From: Sulfobacillus thermotolerans
Lineage (GTDB): Bacteria; Bacillota; Sulfobacillia; Sulfobacillales; Sulfobacillaceae
Length of the DNA: 64,000 bases
Direction: 5' to 3'
NCBI GenBank assembly: GCA_002951815.1
Contig: CP019454.1
Location: forward strand, 682,001 to 746,000
The notes under the pieces were generated by a model that saw only the letters and a list, made by a program, of their open reading frames with translations, was not told the DNA's origin and made no database searches. A program made the translations under genes and the position numbers. The first letter of the stretch is position 1. The number at the start of each line of letters is the position of its first letter. Shown here piece after piece: positions 7,802 to 17,770 of this stretch.

Positions 7802-7878
7802 GCGCCCGTAGCTCAGCTGGATAGAGTGTCGGACTTCGAATCCGCAGGTCGTAGGTTCAAATCCTACCGGGCGCACCA
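7802..7878 (+). tRNA. tRNA-Arg (anticodon TCG)
   Basis: Acceptor stem GCGCCCG pairs with CGGGCGC, discriminator A and encoded CCA. Anticodon loop CTTCGAA gives TCG, reading CGA arginine codons. T-arm GTAGGTTCAAATCCTAC is canonical. The outermost anticodon-stem pair looks mismatched (T-C), which is tolerated. Confidence 0.93.
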
Positions 7879-7879
7879 G

Positions 7880-7963
7880 GCGAGGGTGATGGAATGGCAG
7901 ACATGCGAGACTTAGGATCTCGTGCCGCAAGGCGTAAGGGTTCAAGTCCCTTCCCTCGCACCA
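7880..7963 (+). tRNA. tRNA-Leu (anticodon TAG)
   Basis: Class II tRNA with a long variable arm. Acceptor stem GCGAGGG pairs with CCCTCGC, and the anticodon loop CTTAGGA gives TAG, reading CTA leucine codons. CCA is encoded. It begins one base after tRNA-Arg ends. Confidence 0.95.
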
Positions 7964-7969
7964 TTGCAT

Positions 7970-8044
7970 GCGGAAGTAGCTCAGCGGTAGAGCATCGCCT
8001 TGCCAAGGCGAGGGTCGCGGGTTCAAATCCCGTCTTCCGCTCCA
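7970..8044 (+). tRNA. tRNA-Gly (anticodon GCC)
   Basis: Acceptor stem GCGGAAG pairs with CTTCCGC, discriminator T and encoded CCA. The anticodon loop TTGCCAA within CGCC/GGCG-type stems gives GCC. Last tRNA of the cluster. Confidence 0.97.
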
Positions 8045-8049
8045 TTTGT

Positions 8050-8076
8050 CGAGGCGTTTAACGCCTCGTTTTTTTT
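8050..8076 (+). terminator. Rho-independent terminator after tRNA cluster
   Basis: CGAGGCG (8050-8056) and CGCCTCG (8062-8068) form a seven-pair stem with loop TTTAA, followed by eight T. It ends the tRNA transcript before the tig promoter. Confidence 0.93.
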
Positions 8077-8082
8077 GATGAC

Positions 8083-8111
8083 TTGGACACTATCCCGTCA
8101 CATGTTATAAT
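8083..8111 (+). promoter_or_regulatory. Sigma-A promoter of tig-clpP
   Basis: TTGGAC (8083-8088), a 17-base spacer and TATAAT (8106-8111), with an extended -10 TG at 8103-8104. It is one of the best vegetative promoter matches in the window and lies about 40 bases before the tig start codon. Confidence 0.85.
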
Positions 8112-8153
8112 CAACATATTTGTATCGGGCATTTGAGGAGGAATTAAGAAACA

Positions 8154-9467
8154 ATGCAAGTGGCACTACAGCGGTTGCCGAAGTCGGTGGCGAAAGTTTC
8201 GGTTACGATTGACCCCAGTGATTTAAATAGTGCGATGGACAAGGCATTTCGTTCAGTTGTGGGCAAATATAATATTCCCGGGTTTCGTCGAGGGAAAGTT
8301 CCGCGTCCAATTTTTGAACGATTTGTGGGGCGGGAAGTGATTTTGCAAGAAGCGGCGCAGCAATTGGTCGAGAATCGCTATTCGCAAGCGTTATCTGAGG
8401 CGGCTGTTGAGCCTGTTGCCGAACCGCGGATTAACATTACGAAGTTGGGTGATGGGGAACCTTTCGAATTCGATATTGAAGTGGAAAGCAAACCCGTTAT
8501 AGAACTTCCTGACTACACCGATTTGCTGCATGAACCGTTAACGATTGCCGAAGTGACCGAAGAGTTGATTACTGAGGAATTAGCGCAAGTTGCTAAAGGT
8601 CAAGCGCAAATGGTGCCGGCCGATGACCAGCCTGTCGCGAAAGGCGACCGTATTACCGTCACTCTCAAAGGCTTTTTAGAAGAAGAGGGGGAGAACGCGG
8701 AACCTTTCGTGGACGATGATTCCTACGTCATTGAAGTCGGCGCAGGGACCGTGGTGGAAGGCTTGGAGGATCAATTGATAGGGGTAATGGTCAATGAACC
8801 CAAAATCATCTCGTTGACCTATCCGGCCGAGCATCCTGAGGTGTCTTTAGCGGGGAAAGCGGTGCGCTTCGAGGTGACCGTGCTGGAAAACAAACGTCCA
8901 GAAGTACCACCGGTCGATGACGATTTGGCTAAGGCGGTTGGTCTGGAATCCATGCAGGAATTACGTGAACAAGTCGCGAATAACTTAAAAGCCCGATTGG
9001 AGCAGGAAGCCAAGAATCAACGTCTCCAAACAATCATGGGTAAACTAAAAGAGCGTGTTGCGGTGGAAGTGCCTGACACCATGGTTGACCGGGCTATTCA
9101 TAACCAGCTACACGAATTAGAGAATACGCTGGCGCGGATTGGGGCAACAACCGAAGAATACCTGGAAAGTCGGCAAATGACACCCGAAGCGTTGCACGAG
9201 GAATTCAGGCCTACAGCAACCGAGCGTGTCAAAGAAGAGGTTTTGCTCGAAGCGGTAGCGCGGTCTCAAAATCTCGTTGTGACGGATGAAGAAGTCATAC
9301 AATCCATCAAGCCGATTGCGGATATGTATCGTCAATCGCTTGATGATATGGTGCGATGGTTCCGTAGCACCGGAGAATTTGAGGCAGTCCGTTCCAACTT
9401 GCTGTTATCGAAGGCAGGAGATTACCTTGCATCTACTGTCCTCGGTGCGCCTGAAAAAGGAGAGTGA
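8154..9467 (+). CDS. tig: Trigger factor, ribosome-associated chaperone and PPIase
   Basis: Trigger factor binds the ribosome exit tunnel and shields nascent chains. The 437-residue protein has the N-terminal ribosome-binding domain with the GFRRGKVPR signature near residue 44, a central FKBP-type PPIase domain (about 150-235, starting GDRITVTLKGFLEEEGE) and a long helical C-terminal arm domain. Length matches the family. An AGGAGG site lies 12 bases upstream of the ATG, slightly far. clpP starts three bases after its stop, so both share the promoter at 8083. Confidence 0.97.
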   Translation: MQVALQRLPKSVAKVSVTIDPSDLNSAMDKAFRSVVGKYNIPGFRRGKVPRPIFERFVGREVILQEAAQQLVENRYSQALSEAAVEPVAEPRINITKLGDGEPFEFDIEVESKPVIELPDYTDLLHEPLTIAEVTEELITEELAQVAKGQAQMVPADDQPVAKGDRITVTLKGFLEEEGENAEPFVDDDSYVIEVGAGTVVEGLEDQLIGVMVNEPKIISLTYPAEHPEVSLAGKAVRFEVTVLENKRPEVPPVDDDLAKAVGLESMQELREQVANNLKARLEQEAKNQRLQTIMGKLKERVAVEVPDTMVDRAIHNQLHELENTLARIGATTEEYLESRQMTPEALHEEFRPTATERVKEEVLLEAVARSQNLVVTDEEVIQSIKPIADMYRQSLDDMVRWFRSTGEFEAVRSNLLLSKAGDYLASTVLGAPEKGE

Positions 9468-9470
9468 ACG

Positions 9471-10097
9471 ATGAGTTTCGACTACCTGATTCCTATGGTG
9501 GTGGAGCAAACCAACCGTGGTGAGCGATCCTATGACATTTACTCACGGCTGCTGAAAGAGCGGATTATTTTTCTCGGCAATGCCATTGATGACGACGTGG
9601 CGAATTTAGTGGTCGCGCAACTGCTCTTTTTGGAAAGTGATGACCCGGACCGTGATATTCACCTTTACGTGAATTCACCGGGGGGCTCCGTCAGCGCAGG
9701 GCTTGGTATTTATGATACCATGCAATATATTAAGCCGGATGTGTCTACGATTTGCGTGGGGATGGCGGCTAGCATGGGTGCACTGTTGCTGGCAGGTGGA
9801 GCGCCGGGCAAAAGGTTTGCACTACCTAATTCTCGCGTGATGATTCATGAACCTTGGATTAACAATCTTGGTGGGAAGACTACCGATGTGGAGATTCAAA
9901 TGAAAGAATTGCTCCGCAGCCGTGAAGCCTTGGCCAAAATTTTAGCCAAACACACGGATCATTCGGTGGAACAGATTCTGGAGGAGACGCAGCGCGATTA
10001 CTGGATGACAGCAACCGAAGCTCGCGACTACCGATTAATCGACGAAGTGGTAGAACCACGTGGTAAAATGGTCCCTGAAACGCCGGCCGAGGAATAA
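9471..10097 (+). CDS. clpP: ATP-dependent Clp protease proteolytic subunit
   Basis: ClpP forms the tetradecameric serine protease chamber served by ClpX. The catalytic triad is visible: S101 in [15 protein letters not shown]126 in MIHEPW and D176 in RDYWM. The [12 protein letters not shown] motif forms the oxyanion region. The usual glutamine after the catalytic histidine (MIHQP) is glutamate here, a minor variation. The 208-residue length is normal. It sits three bases after tig and 49 bases before clpX, the common tig-clpP-clpX order. Confidence 0.97.
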   Translation: MSFDYLIPMVVEQTNRGERSYDIYSRLLKERIIFLGNAIDDDVANLVVAQLLFLESDDPDRDIHLYVNSPGGSVSAGLGIYDTMQYIKPDVSTICVGMAASMGALLLAGGAPGKRFALPNSRVMIHEPWINNLGGKTTDVEIQMKELLRSREALAKILAKHTDHSVEQILEETQRDYWMTATEARDYRLIDEVVEPRGKMVPETPAEE

Positions 10098-10146
10098 CTT
10101 ATGGTCAGCTTGGTGATTGTAGGGGTGTCAAAGAGGGGGGCTTCTA

Positions 10147-11418
10147 ATGTTCAAGTTCACCGATGAAAAAGGTCAGTTAAAATGCTCGTTTTGCGGCAAA
10201 TACCAGGATCAAGTCAAACGTCTTATCGCTGGACCTGGTGGAGTCTATATCTGTGACGAGTGCGTTGAGCTTTGTTCGGAGATCATCGAAGAGGAACTCA
10301 GCGACGATGTCGAATTTGAATTAAAGGACATCCCCAAGCCGCAGGAAATTCGAGCTATTCTTGACCAGTACGTGGTGGGTCAGGACCGCGCTAAGAAGAC
10401 CCTGTCGGTGGCGGTATACAACCACTATAAGCGCATAAACCTTGGCAGCAAAGTCGATGACGTTGAACTCCAAAAGTCCAACATTTTGATGTTAGGCCCC
10501 ACGGGATCCGGGAAAACGTTACTTGCACAGACCTTAGCCAAAATTCTCAATGTGCCGTTTGCTATTGCCGATGCGACATCATTGACTGAAGCGGGGTATG
10601 TTGGGGAGGACGTTGAAAACATTCTTCTCAAACTGATTCAAGCGGCAGACTATGACGTCGAGAAAGCGGAAAAAGGGATTGTTTATATTGATGAGGTTGA
10701 CAAGATTGCGCGGAAGTCTGAGAATCCATCGATCACGCGGGATGTCTCTGGCGAAGGGGTCCAGCAGGCGTTATTGAAGATTCTCGAGGGCACCGTGGCT
10801 TCTGTCCCGCCTCAAGGTGGCCGCAAGCATCCGCACCAAGAGTTTATTCAGATTGATACGACGAACATCCTCTTTATCGTGGGAGGAGCCTTTGATGGGG
10901 TCGACAAACTAATCAAACGTCGTATTGGACGCAAGGGTCTTGGATTTAATGCGGAAATTCAGATGCCGGAACAGAACATTGGCGATGTTTTGGCGAAGAT
11001 TATGCCAGAGGACTTGCTCAAGTTCGGGTTGATTCCGGAGTTTGTCGGTCGTCTGCCGATTCTGGTAACCTTGGACGCGCTCGATGAAGCGGCGCTCGTT
11101 CAAATTTTGACCGAACCCCGCAATGCGTTAGTCAAGCAATATCAGAAAATGCTCAGCCTCGATAACGTCGAGCTGGAATTTAAGGAGGAAGCGGTGCGTG
11201 CGGTGGCGCGTGAAGCCATGCGCCGTAATACCGGAGCTCGTGCATTGCGCGCGATCATTGAGGATATTATGCTCAATGTGATGTATGATATTCCGAGTCG
11301 CACCGATATTGCCAAGTGCATCATCACCCAAGATGTCGTCGAAAAGCGCGATGAACCGCTTTTGGTGACGCAGGATCGGGCGAAGCGCGCGAAAAAGCAG
11401 AAAGAAGAAACGGCATAA
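10147..11418 (+). CDS. clpX: ATP-dependent Clp protease ATP-binding subunit ClpX
   Basis: ClpX is the hexameric AAA+ unfoldase that feeds substrates to ClpP. The N-terminal zinc-binding domain has C13, C16, C36 and C39. The AAA+ core has Walker A GPTGSGKT, Walker [11 protein letters not shown], and [13 protein letters not shown], which corresponds to the ClpP-contacting IGF-loop area (here IGRKGLGF). At 423 residues it is full length. A GAGGGGGGC ribosome binding site precedes the ATG. A strong terminator follows, closing the tig-clpP-clpX operon. Confidence 0.97.
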   Translation: MFKFTDEKGQLKCSFCGKYQDQVKRLIAGPGGVYICDECVELCSEIIEEELSDDVEFELKDIPKPQEIRAILDQYVVGQDRAKKTLSVAVYNHYKRINLGSKVDDVELQKSNILMLGPTGSGKTLLAQTLAKILNVPFAIADATSLTEAGYVGEDVENILLKLIQAADYDVEKAEKGIVYIDEVDKIARKSENPSITRDVSGEGVQQALLKILEGTVASVPPQGGRKHPHQEFIQIDTTNILFIVGGAFDGVDKLIKRRIGRKGLGFNAEIQMPEQNIGDVLAKIMPEDLLKFGLIPEFVGRLPILVTLDALDEAALVQILTEPRNALVKQYQKMLSLDNVELEFKEEAVRAVAREAMRRNTGARALRAIIEDIMLNVMYDIPSRTDIAKCIITQDVVEKRDEPLLVTQDRAKRAKKQKEETA

Positions 11419-11435
11419 CGAGTGTCGTCAGATAG

Positions 11436-11475
11436 CACAAAGTCTCCCACTTCGGTGTGGAGACTTTGTGTTTTT
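11436..11475 (+). terminator. Rho-independent terminator after clpX
   Basis: CACAAAGTCTCC (11436-11447) pairs with GGAGACTTTGTG (11459-11470), with an inner CAC-TTCG-GTG tip, followed by five T. A long, stable stem that separates clpX from lonB. Confidence 0.95.
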
Positions 11476-11625
11476 GCGGCTAAAACCTCTCCTCCTTGGG
11501 CATAATTACCATAGACAACGCGACCAGAGACCCCAGCAATTGGCGTTCTGATAAACCCACATTCGGGTCACACTAAGCGAGCGGATACAAAAATTCATCG
11601 CGGCGACGCGGGGAGGAGGGGTACG

Positions 11626-13314
11626 GTGAACCTCGCTAATATCGTGACGTTCATTCAGTTCTTCTTTGCGATTGTGATCGGATTATATTTCTGGAACTTG
11701 TTGAAATCGCAACAAGGTAACAAGGTGGCCGTAGAGAAAGAGTCCAAAAAGGAGATTGAGAAACTGCGGCGATTACGCTCCATTCATCTAAGTGAACCGC
11801 TATCAGAGCGCACGAGGCCCTCGCGGTTTGATGAGATTATCGGGCAAGAGGAAGGCATTAGGGCATTGAAGGCGGCCCTTTGTGGACCGAATCCTCAGCA
11901 TATTCTGGTCTACGGCCCGCCAGGGGTGGGAAAAACGGCGGCAGCGCGGTTGGTCCTCGATGAAGCGAAAAAAACCTCGTGGACGCCCTTCCAACCCGAT
12001 GCTAAATTCATTGAGCTTGATGCGACCACGGCGCGTTTTGACGAGCGCGGCATTGCCGACCCACTCATCGGCTCGGTGCATGATCCGATTTACCAAGGGG
12101 CGGGGCCTTTAGGAATGGCGGGGATCCCGCAACCTAAGGCGGGTGCGGTCACCAAGGCGCATGGTGGAATTTTATTCATCGACGAGATTGGTGAGTTGCA
12201 TCCTATCCAGATGAATAAACTGCTTAAAGTGTTAGAGGACCGACGGGTCATGTTGGAATCGGCCTATTATAATTCCGAAGACAGCAACGTGCCGTCACAT
12301 ATACAAGACATCTTTGAGAACGGCCTGCCGGCAGATTTTCGTCTCATCGGCGCCACGACCCGGCAGCCCCATGAAATTCCGCCGGCGATTCGGTCACGGT
12401 GTGTGGAGGTCTACTTCCGTTCCCTATTGCCGGATGAAATTCAGACCATCGCCACCAACGCGATTAACAAACTGGGAATGGAACATGAGCGCGGGGCGAT
12501 TGAGGTTGTCAAACACTACGCGACCAACGGCCGTGAAGCGGTGAATCTGGTTCAAATCGCAGCGGGTTTGGCTATGACAGAGGGACGCCGCGCCCTCACC
12601 CAAGCTGACGTGGAATGGGTGGTAACGTCAGGGCAATACAATCCACGCCCCGACAAAAAAGTGGGAAGCGAACCCCAAATTGGGGTGGTCAATGGATTGG
12701 CTGTATATGGACCCAATTTGGGCACCGTGTTAGATATTGAGGCCGTGGCGCAACCGGTCGAACCCGGCCAGGGACGGCTATATGTGACCGGGATTGTGGA
12801 TGAAGAAGAAGTAGGCACCGCGGGACGAACTATTCGGCGGAAATCGATGGCCAAGAGTTCGGTAGAAAATGTGCTCACCGTGCTCCATAACCAACTGCAG
12901 CTCGAATCGCGGGACTTTGATCTTCATGTCAATTTTCCCGGGGGAGTCCCTTTAGACGGGCCCTCGGCCGGAATCGCCATTGCTACGGCGTTGTACTCCG
13001 CTATGACGGGCAAACCGTGCGACAGCCGTTTGGCCATGACCGGCGAATTGTCTATTCGAGGCTTGGTCAAGCCGATTGGAGGCGTTGTGGCCAAAGTCGA
13101 AGCGGCCCGGTTAGCAGGATGCAAGAGAGTGCTTATTCCGCGTGACAATTGGCAAGAAGTCTTTCAAAATGCTGGCATTGAGGTGATTCCGATTGATTCC
13201 CTCAAGCAAGCCTTAGACTTGGCAACAGTGGCAGAGGAAACGGAAAAACACGCCGCTGCCGTCCCGCAGACGGATCTCTTAACAGCCAGTCCGTCTCCTT
13301 CTGTCGGTTCGTAA
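11626..13314 (+). CDS. lonB: LonB-type ATP-dependent protease with membrane anchor
   Basis: LonB is a sporulation-associated Lon relative, active in the forespore of Bacillus. The 562-residue protein starts with one hydrophobic helix (about residues 4-24), lacks the large Lon N-terminal domain, and has Walker [12 protein letters not shown], Walker B ILFIDEIGEL and a C-terminal S16 protease domain. The Ser-Lys dyad is S447 in DGPSAGIA and K490 in GGVVAK. The GTG at 11626 follows GGGAGGAGGGG. It lies between clpX and lon as in Bacillus. I saw no convincing sporulation-sigma promoter upstream. Confidence 0.93.
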   Translation: MNLANIVTFIQFFFAIVIGLYFWNLLKSQQGNKVAVEKESKKEIEKLRRLRSIHLSEPLSERTRPSRFDEIIGQEEGIRALKAALCGPNPQHILVYGPPGVGKTAAARLVLDEAKKTSWTPFQPDAKFIELDATTARFDERGIADPLIGSVHDPIYQGAGPLGMAGIPQPKAGAVTKAHGGILFIDEIGELHPIQMNKLLKVLEDRRVMLESAYYNSEDSNVPSHIQDIFENGLPADFRLIGATTRQPHEIPPAIRSRCVEVYFRSLLPDEIQTIATNAINKLGMEHERGAIEVVKHYATNGREAVNLVQIAAGLAMTEGRRALTQADVEWVVTSGQYNPRPDKKVGSEPQIGVVNGLAVYGPNLGTVLDIEAVAQPVEPGQGRLYVTGIVDEEEVGTAGRTIRRKSMAKSSVENVLTVLHNQLQLESRDFDLHVNFPGGVPLDGPSAGIAIATALYSAMTGKPCDSRLAMTGELSIRGLVKPIGGVVAKVEAARLAGCKRVLIPRDNWQEVFQNAGIEVIPIDSLKQALDLATVAEETEKHAAAVPQTDLLTASPSPSVGS

Positions 13315-13333
13315 CGAAGGTTAAGACCTTGGA

Positions 13334-13363
13334 GGCGGTCCGCTTATAAGGACCGCCTTTTTT
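13334..13363 (+). terminator. Rho-independent terminator after lonB
   Basis: GGCGGTCC (13334-13341) pairs with GGACCGCC (13350-13357) around loop GCTTATAA, followed by six T. It separates lonB from lon transcription. Confidence 0.95.
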
Positions 13364-13506
13364 GACGACAGTGAGAAGGATTGTGCATAATGACGAAGAC
13401 ACAACGTCTGATGAACCTGGGAAAACCGCGGTATAAATACGACATAAAGGGTGTGTAATGGCCAGGTTTTGCGTATCATGTTTAGAAGGATAGGGAGGTG
13501 TAGACG

Positions 13507-15843
13507 ATGGAGACACAATTACCGCTTTTGCCATTACGTGGCGTGTTAGTCTTCCCGTATATGGTGGTTCCGTTAGAAGTGGGGCGGGAACGTAGTCTAA
13601 ATGCACTGGAGCAAGCCATGCTGGGGTCTCAGGAATTAGTCTTTGCTGCACAGAAGGATACGCGCTTGGACGAACCGACGAAGGACGACTTATACGAGGT
13701 TGGCATCATTGGGGAAGTCAAACAACTTTTGAAAATGCCGACCGGTGGGGCTAAAGTCGTGATTGAAGGACGATCGCGCGCCATCATACATAAGATTGAG
13801 GATGAGGGAACATATTTTCGTGCGGACGTCGAAGAAGTGGCGGAAGACACGGAAATAACGGATGAAACCGAAGCGTTGATGCACGCGGTTGTCGATTTAT
13901 TTGAGCTCTACGTCAAGAATTCCAAAAAGATGCCAGGAGAAGCCTCGCTCAGCATCAATGTGGATGATCCGGGTCGTTTAGCCGATACCATTGTCAGCTC
14001 CTTAGATATTCGGACCGCCGAGAAGCAAGAAGTTCTGGAAATTTTTTCGGCGCATGAACGTCTTAACAAAGTTTCGGATATCTTATCCCGGCAAATTGAA
14101 CTGTTAGAGATTGAAAAACGCATTAATGTGCGTGTGCGCAAGCAAATGGAGCGAACGCAGAAAGAATACTACCTCCGGGAACAGCTCAAAGCCATTCAAA
14201 AAGAACTGGGAGAGAATGACGACCATGTGGGGGAGGTCGAGGAATTACAACAACGTTTGGCTGCGATGGAGGGGCTGAGCGATGAAGTCCATGACAAAAT
14301 TGCGCGGGAGATCGACCGCTTGACAAAGATGCCGTCGATGTCAGCGGAAGCGGTTGTCGTGCGCAATTATGTCGATTGGCTGTTGAGTTTGCCTTGGACG
14401 GTGCAAACGGATGAACGGGTGGACGTCGCTGAAGCCGAACGTATTTTAAACGAAGACCATTATGGGTTGAAAAAGGTCAAAGACCGGATTTTGGAATACT
14501 TAGCGGTGCGTCAGCTATCGCAAAGCCTGAAAGGGCCGATTCTGTGCCTCGTAGGGCCGCCTGGTGTCGGAAAAACATCACTCGCTCGCTCGATTGCTCG
14601 CGCTACGGGTCGCAATTTTGTGCGCATTTCTTTGGGGGGAGTTCGTGATGAAGCAGAAATCAGAGGACATCGCCGGACCTATGTTGGCGCCATGCCCGGC
14701 CGCATCATTCAAGGGATGAAGCAAGCAGGATCCAATAATCCTCTCTTTTTGCTCGATGAAGTCGACAAGATGGCGATGGATTTTCGTGGGGATCCTTCCG
14801 CGGCTTTGTTGGAAGTTTTAGACCCCGAACAAAACAACCGATTTTCTGATCATTATATTGAGTTGCCGTTCGACTTGTCGCATGTCATGTTTATCACGAC
14901 CGCGAATGTCTTGCACACGATTCCACGCCCCTTACTTGATCGGATGGAAACGATTGTTATTCAAGGATATACGGAAGAAGAAAAGCTACACATTGCGGCG
15001 CAGTATTTGTGGCCCAAGCAGATGGAAAATCACGGACTCACGCCAGAGATGGTCGAAATGAGCCGGCAAGCGACGGCAGCAGTCATACGGCATTATACGC
15101 GGGAAGCGGGAGTCCGACAACTTGAGCGGCAACTCGGCACGATTTCGCGTAAAGTGGCACGCGAAATCGTTCAAGGGCACCGAGGAACGGTTCATATTAC
15201 CGTGAGCAATCTTGCGAAGTACCTAGGCCCGCATACGGTGCATCACCGGGAGGCGGAACAGGCGGACGAAGTGGGGATTGTTACAGGTCTGGCTGTAACC
15301 GAGGCGGGAGGCGATGTGATGCCGATCGAAGTGACGACGATGCCGGGCAAAGGACGGTTGAACTTAACCGGACAGCTTGGGGACGTGATGCAAGAAAGCG
15401 CGCAAGCGGCGTATAGTTATATTCGATCCAAAGCGAGCGATTTAGGGATCGACCCGCATTTTCATGAAACGCTTGACGTGCATGTGCATGTTCCTGAAGG
15501 GGCGATTCCCAAAGATGGACCATCGGCAGGGATTGCCATGGCGACCGCGATGATCTCGGCCCTGAGTCATGTGCCTGTGAAGGCGCACATTGCGATGACC
15601 GGAGAGATTACGTTGCGAGGTCATGTACTGCCCGTTGGGGGTATTAAGGAAAAGACCTTGGCTGCCCACCGTGTAGGAATTCGAGAAATTATTCTACCCA
15701 AGGATAATGCGCCGGATCTCGAGGATTTGCCAGCGAATATTCGGCGTGGTATGCAAATTCATTTGGTCGAGCATCTCGACACGGTATTGGAACTAGCGTT
15801 ATCGGAAAAGATTGTGAGGGAAAAGGTTGGCACCGAAAAGTAA
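13507..15843 (+). CDS. lon: ATP-dependent protease La
   Basis: Lon is a soluble hexameric AAA+ protease that degrades damaged and regulatory proteins. The 778-residue protein has the N-terminal substrate-binding domain beginning [15 protein letters not shown], the coiled-coil region with [16 protein letters not shown], Walker [12 protein letters not shown], Walker [11 protein letters not shown], and the protease domain with S673 ([11 protein letters not shown]) and K716 (GGIKEK). All catalytic residues are present. A GGGAGGTG site precedes the ATG. engB overlaps its end by 17 bases, so the two are co-transcribed. Confidence 0.97.
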   Translation: METQLPLLPLRGVLVFPYMVVPLEVGRERSLNALEQAMLGSQELVFAAQKDTRLDEPTKDDLYEVGIIGEVKQLLKMPTGGAKVVIEGRSRAIIHKIEDEGTYFRADVEEVAEDTEITDETEALMHAVVDLFELYVKNSKKMPGEASLSINVDDPGRLADTIVSSLDIRTAEKQEVLEIFSAHERLNKVSDILSRQIELLEIEKRINVRVRKQMERTQKEYYLREQLKAIQKELGENDDHVGEVEELQQRLAAMEGLSDEVHDKIAREIDRLTKMPSMSAEAVVVRNYVDWLLSLPWTVQTDERVDVAEAERILNEDHYGLKKVKDRILEYLAVRQLSQSLKGPILCLVGPPGVGKTSLARSIARATGRNFVRISLGGVRDEAEIRGHRRTYVGAMPGRIIQGMKQAGSNNPLFLLDEVDKMAMDFRGDPSAALLEVLDPEQNNRFSDHYIELPFDLSHVMFITTANVLHTIPRPLLDRMETIVIQGYTEEEKLHIAAQYLWPKQMENHGLTPEMVEMSRQATAAVIRHYTREAGVRQLERQLGTISRKVAREIVQGHRGTVHITVSNLAKYLGPHTVHHREAEQADEVGIVTGLAVTEAGGDVMPIEVTTMPGKGRLNLTGQLGDVMQESAQAAYSYIRSKASDLGIDPHFHETLDVHVHVPEGAIPKDGPSAGIAMATAMISALSHVPVKAHIAMTGEITLRGHVLPVGGIKEKTLAAHRVGIREIILPKDNAPDLEDLPANIRRGMQIHLVEHLDTVLELALSEKIVREKVGTEK

Positions 15844-16399
15844 TCGGTTAGTCGCCTCGGCGCTGCGGGTGGACGAAATGCCGCGGGATGGCAAGATCGA
15901 ATTAGCGTTTCTTGGACGCTCCAATGCGGGAAAGTCCTCATTACTCAATCGATTGGCTGGGGTGCAAGTTGCCCACGTAAGTGGCAAGCCCGGCAAGACA
16001 CAACGCATTCATTTTTATTCCATGCCCAACTGGTATTTAGTAGACTTACCGGGGTATGGCTATGCGCAAGTCTCTAAGAGTCTGCGCGAAGAATTTGGAC
16101 AAGCGGTTGAAGCATATTTGACCACCCGTCAACCCTTAATTGGGGGCATTCTAATCCAAGATATTCGGCGGGGCCCCCAAGAGGAAGAGTTTTCTTTACG
16201 AGACTGGGCCGCGGCGCGCAATTTATTCTTTATTGTTGTGGCGAGTAAACTGGACCGGATAAACAAAGCCGAGCAAAGAGAGCGAATTCGTGTTTTAGAG
16301 GACGCGTATGGCCAAAAAGTCTATCCGATTTCGAGTCGAACGGGCGAAGGTGTTGATGCAATCAAAGCCGCCATTATTGGCTTAGGACTGACTATTTAA
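15827..16399 (+). CDS. engB: Ribosome biogenesis GTP-binding protein EngB/YsxC
   Basis: EngB is an essential GTPase needed for 50S subunit assembly. The 190-residue protein has G1 [13 protein letters not shown]3 DLPGYGYA and G4 SKLDRI (replacing the usual TKxD), followed by the SSRTGEG G5 region. The start is a TTG at 15827 inside lon, with AGGGAAAAGG just upstream. The lon-engB order is the Bacillus arrangement. Its last eight bases overlap the end of the convergent phosphatase gene. Confidence 0.94.
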   Translation: MAPKSNRLVASALRVDEMPRDGKIELAFLGRSNAGKSSLLNRLAGVQVAHVSGKPGKTQRIHFYSMPNWYLVDLPGYGYAQVSKSLREEFGQAVEAYLTTRQPLIGGILIQDIRRGPQEEEFSLRDWAAARNLFFIVVASKLDRINKAEQRERIRVLEDAYGQKVYPISSRTGEGVDAIKAAIIGLGLTI

Positions 16400-16988
16400 T
16401 CCACTCATATAAGGTGGGTTGTCCAAAGCGAATGGACGGCAACATCGGCCCTTTGATTTGATGTTGTTGATGCAGCAAGGTAATCAACAAGGAAATAAAC
16501 CCTGCATGGGACACGAGCGCCATATGGGGATAATCATGCTGGTAGCGACGGAGGTGAACAATGGCTTCCGTCGCCCGTTGGCGCGATCGATCTTTTCCCT
16601 CGGGCCCTTGGTTGCGGAACCAATTGACGCGCAAATAACTCCACCATACTTCGGCAGGCCACAAGCTTTTCAAGAAAAGGCTTGATGGTTCTGGCAGTTG
16701 AATGGGGATCTCTCGGAAAATCGGGTCCACAATAATAGGCGCTGTACGACCGAAGATTTTAGCAGTCGCATGAGCCCGTGGGAGATCAGAGCACACCACT
16801 GCGTCCGGGATGGGGTACCGTTCATATAACTGTGCTAAACGAGCACTCTCTTCTGCACTGAGTGCTGCTAGGTCGTAAGATTCGAGGAACCGGTTAAACA
16901 AGTCTCGGTTCATAAAAAACGGGTTGCGGGGCAAGTCTGGTCGACCGTGCCGCATAACCCAAAACGTCTTCGCTGCGAGGGTGTCCAT
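16392..16988 (-). CDS. Histidine phosphatase superfamily protein
   Basis: A 198-residue phosphoglycerate-mutase-like protein. The catalytic motif RHG is at residues 13-15 (MRHGRPD), the second arginine region at CSDLPRAHATA and the second catalytic histidine in VSHAGF. These are the four-residue pocket elements of the family. It is not close to GpmA or CobC, so the substrate is unknown; the long middle insertion with SLWPAEVWWSYLRVNWF is unusual. No ribosome binding site is seen before the ATG, and a promoter candidate lies only six bases upstream, so the mRNA may be leaderless. Confidence 0.83.
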   Translation of the reverse strand: MDTLAAKTFWVMRHGRPDLPRNPFFMNRDLFNRFLESYDLAALSAEESARLAQLYERYPIPDAVVCSDLPRAHATAKIFGRTAPIIVDPIFREIPIQLPEPSSLFLKSLWPAEVWWSYLRVNWFRNQGPEGKDRSRQRATEAIVHLRRYQHDYPHMALVSHAGFISLLITLLHQQHQIKGPMLPSIRFGQPTLYEWIK

Positions 16989-16994
16989 ACTTAG

Positions 16995-17023
16995 AAGCTA
17001 CCGAATTGGTCACCGGTCGTCAA
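16995..17023 (-). promoter_or_regulatory. Candidate promoter of the phosphatase gene
   Basis: On the minus strand TTGACG (17018-17023) and TAGCTT (16995-17000) are 17 bases apart. The predicted start site falls at or next to the ATG at 16988, which would give a leaderless transcript. The -10 box is a poor match. Confidence 0.3.
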
Positions 17024-17236
17024 GGGTTTGCGGCATAATCGGGCCAATTGAAGGATCCAAGCCGGTAGGGAATCGTCACATTCCGGATGCGGGTCCGTAT
17101 GATAGGAATAGAGGGTTACGGACGGAATTTCCATCCCTGCCAGAAGAAACTTGTCGTGAAATACGCCACGGGCACAGGAGACGAGCTCCCGTCTGTCGAA
17201 TAGAGTATGGAGATTGAGACGAGGTGAGCAGATTTT

Positions 17237-17770
17237 ATGGTCCTGACGCCAGGCGAAGAATATCAGTTTATACGACAGTTAACACCAAGCGATTTAGAAC
17301 AACTGCAACAATGGGATCACGATCCTGAAATTACGGCGTTAAATGGAAAGAAATTTCAAAAAGACCATGATAGTGAACAATTGTGGTGGGAGGATTTGCT
17401 GACAAGCCGTGTCCGTATAGGATTTGCAATTATTGCGGATTGGCGTCTGATTGGGGACGTTGAACTAGAACACATTAGTTGGCGTTCACACCATGCGGAA
17501 TTAAGAATTTCGATTGGCGACAAATCCTATTGGAATAGAGGCATTGGGACTTTAGCGGTGGGGGAAGTCTTAGATATCGCCTACTACCAACTCGGGCTGC
17601 GTCGTATTTATTTGCGTGTGAACACCGACAATCACCGTGCCATCAGAGCTTATGAAAAAGCCGGTTTCAAAAAAGTCGCGAAACTTGTCGCCAATGGGCG
17701 TCTGAAAGGCAACACAGATTTGTTACTAATGGAGTGTTTGTTTGATCAATATGTGGCTTTAAAGGCTTGA
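17237..17770 (+). CDS. GNAT-family N-acetyltransferase (RimJ/RimL/SpeG-like)
   Basis: A 177-residue acetyltransferase. The acetyl-CoA-binding motif A is WNRGIGTLAVGEVLD near residue 96, followed by LRRIYLRVNTDNHRAIRAYEKAGF, the motif B pattern of RimJ/RimL-type enzymes that acetylate protein N-termini, amino sugars or polyamines. The early WDHDPEIT matches the same subgroup. A GAGGTGA site lies upstream of the ATG. The 248-base region before it, shared with the divergent phosphatase, shows no other gene. Substrate cannot be told from sequence. Its 3' end overlaps the convergent lipoprotein gene by 25 bases. Confidence 0.88.
   Translation: MVLTPGEEYQFIRQLTPSDLEQLQQWDHDPEITALNGKKFQKDHDSEQLWWEDLLTSRVRIGFAIIADWRLIGDVELEHISWRSHHAELRISIGDKSYWNRGIGTLAVGEVLDIAYYQLGLRRIYLRVNTDNHRAIRAYEKAGFKKVAKLVANGRLKGNTDLLLMECLFDQYVALKA

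Noticed and set aside
7775-8045. Overlapping minus-strand frames with GFEPTTC-like and GRDLNPYALR-like peptides
   Set aside because: They are translations of the antisense strand of the Arg, Leu and Gly tRNA genes, a well-known source of false proteins.
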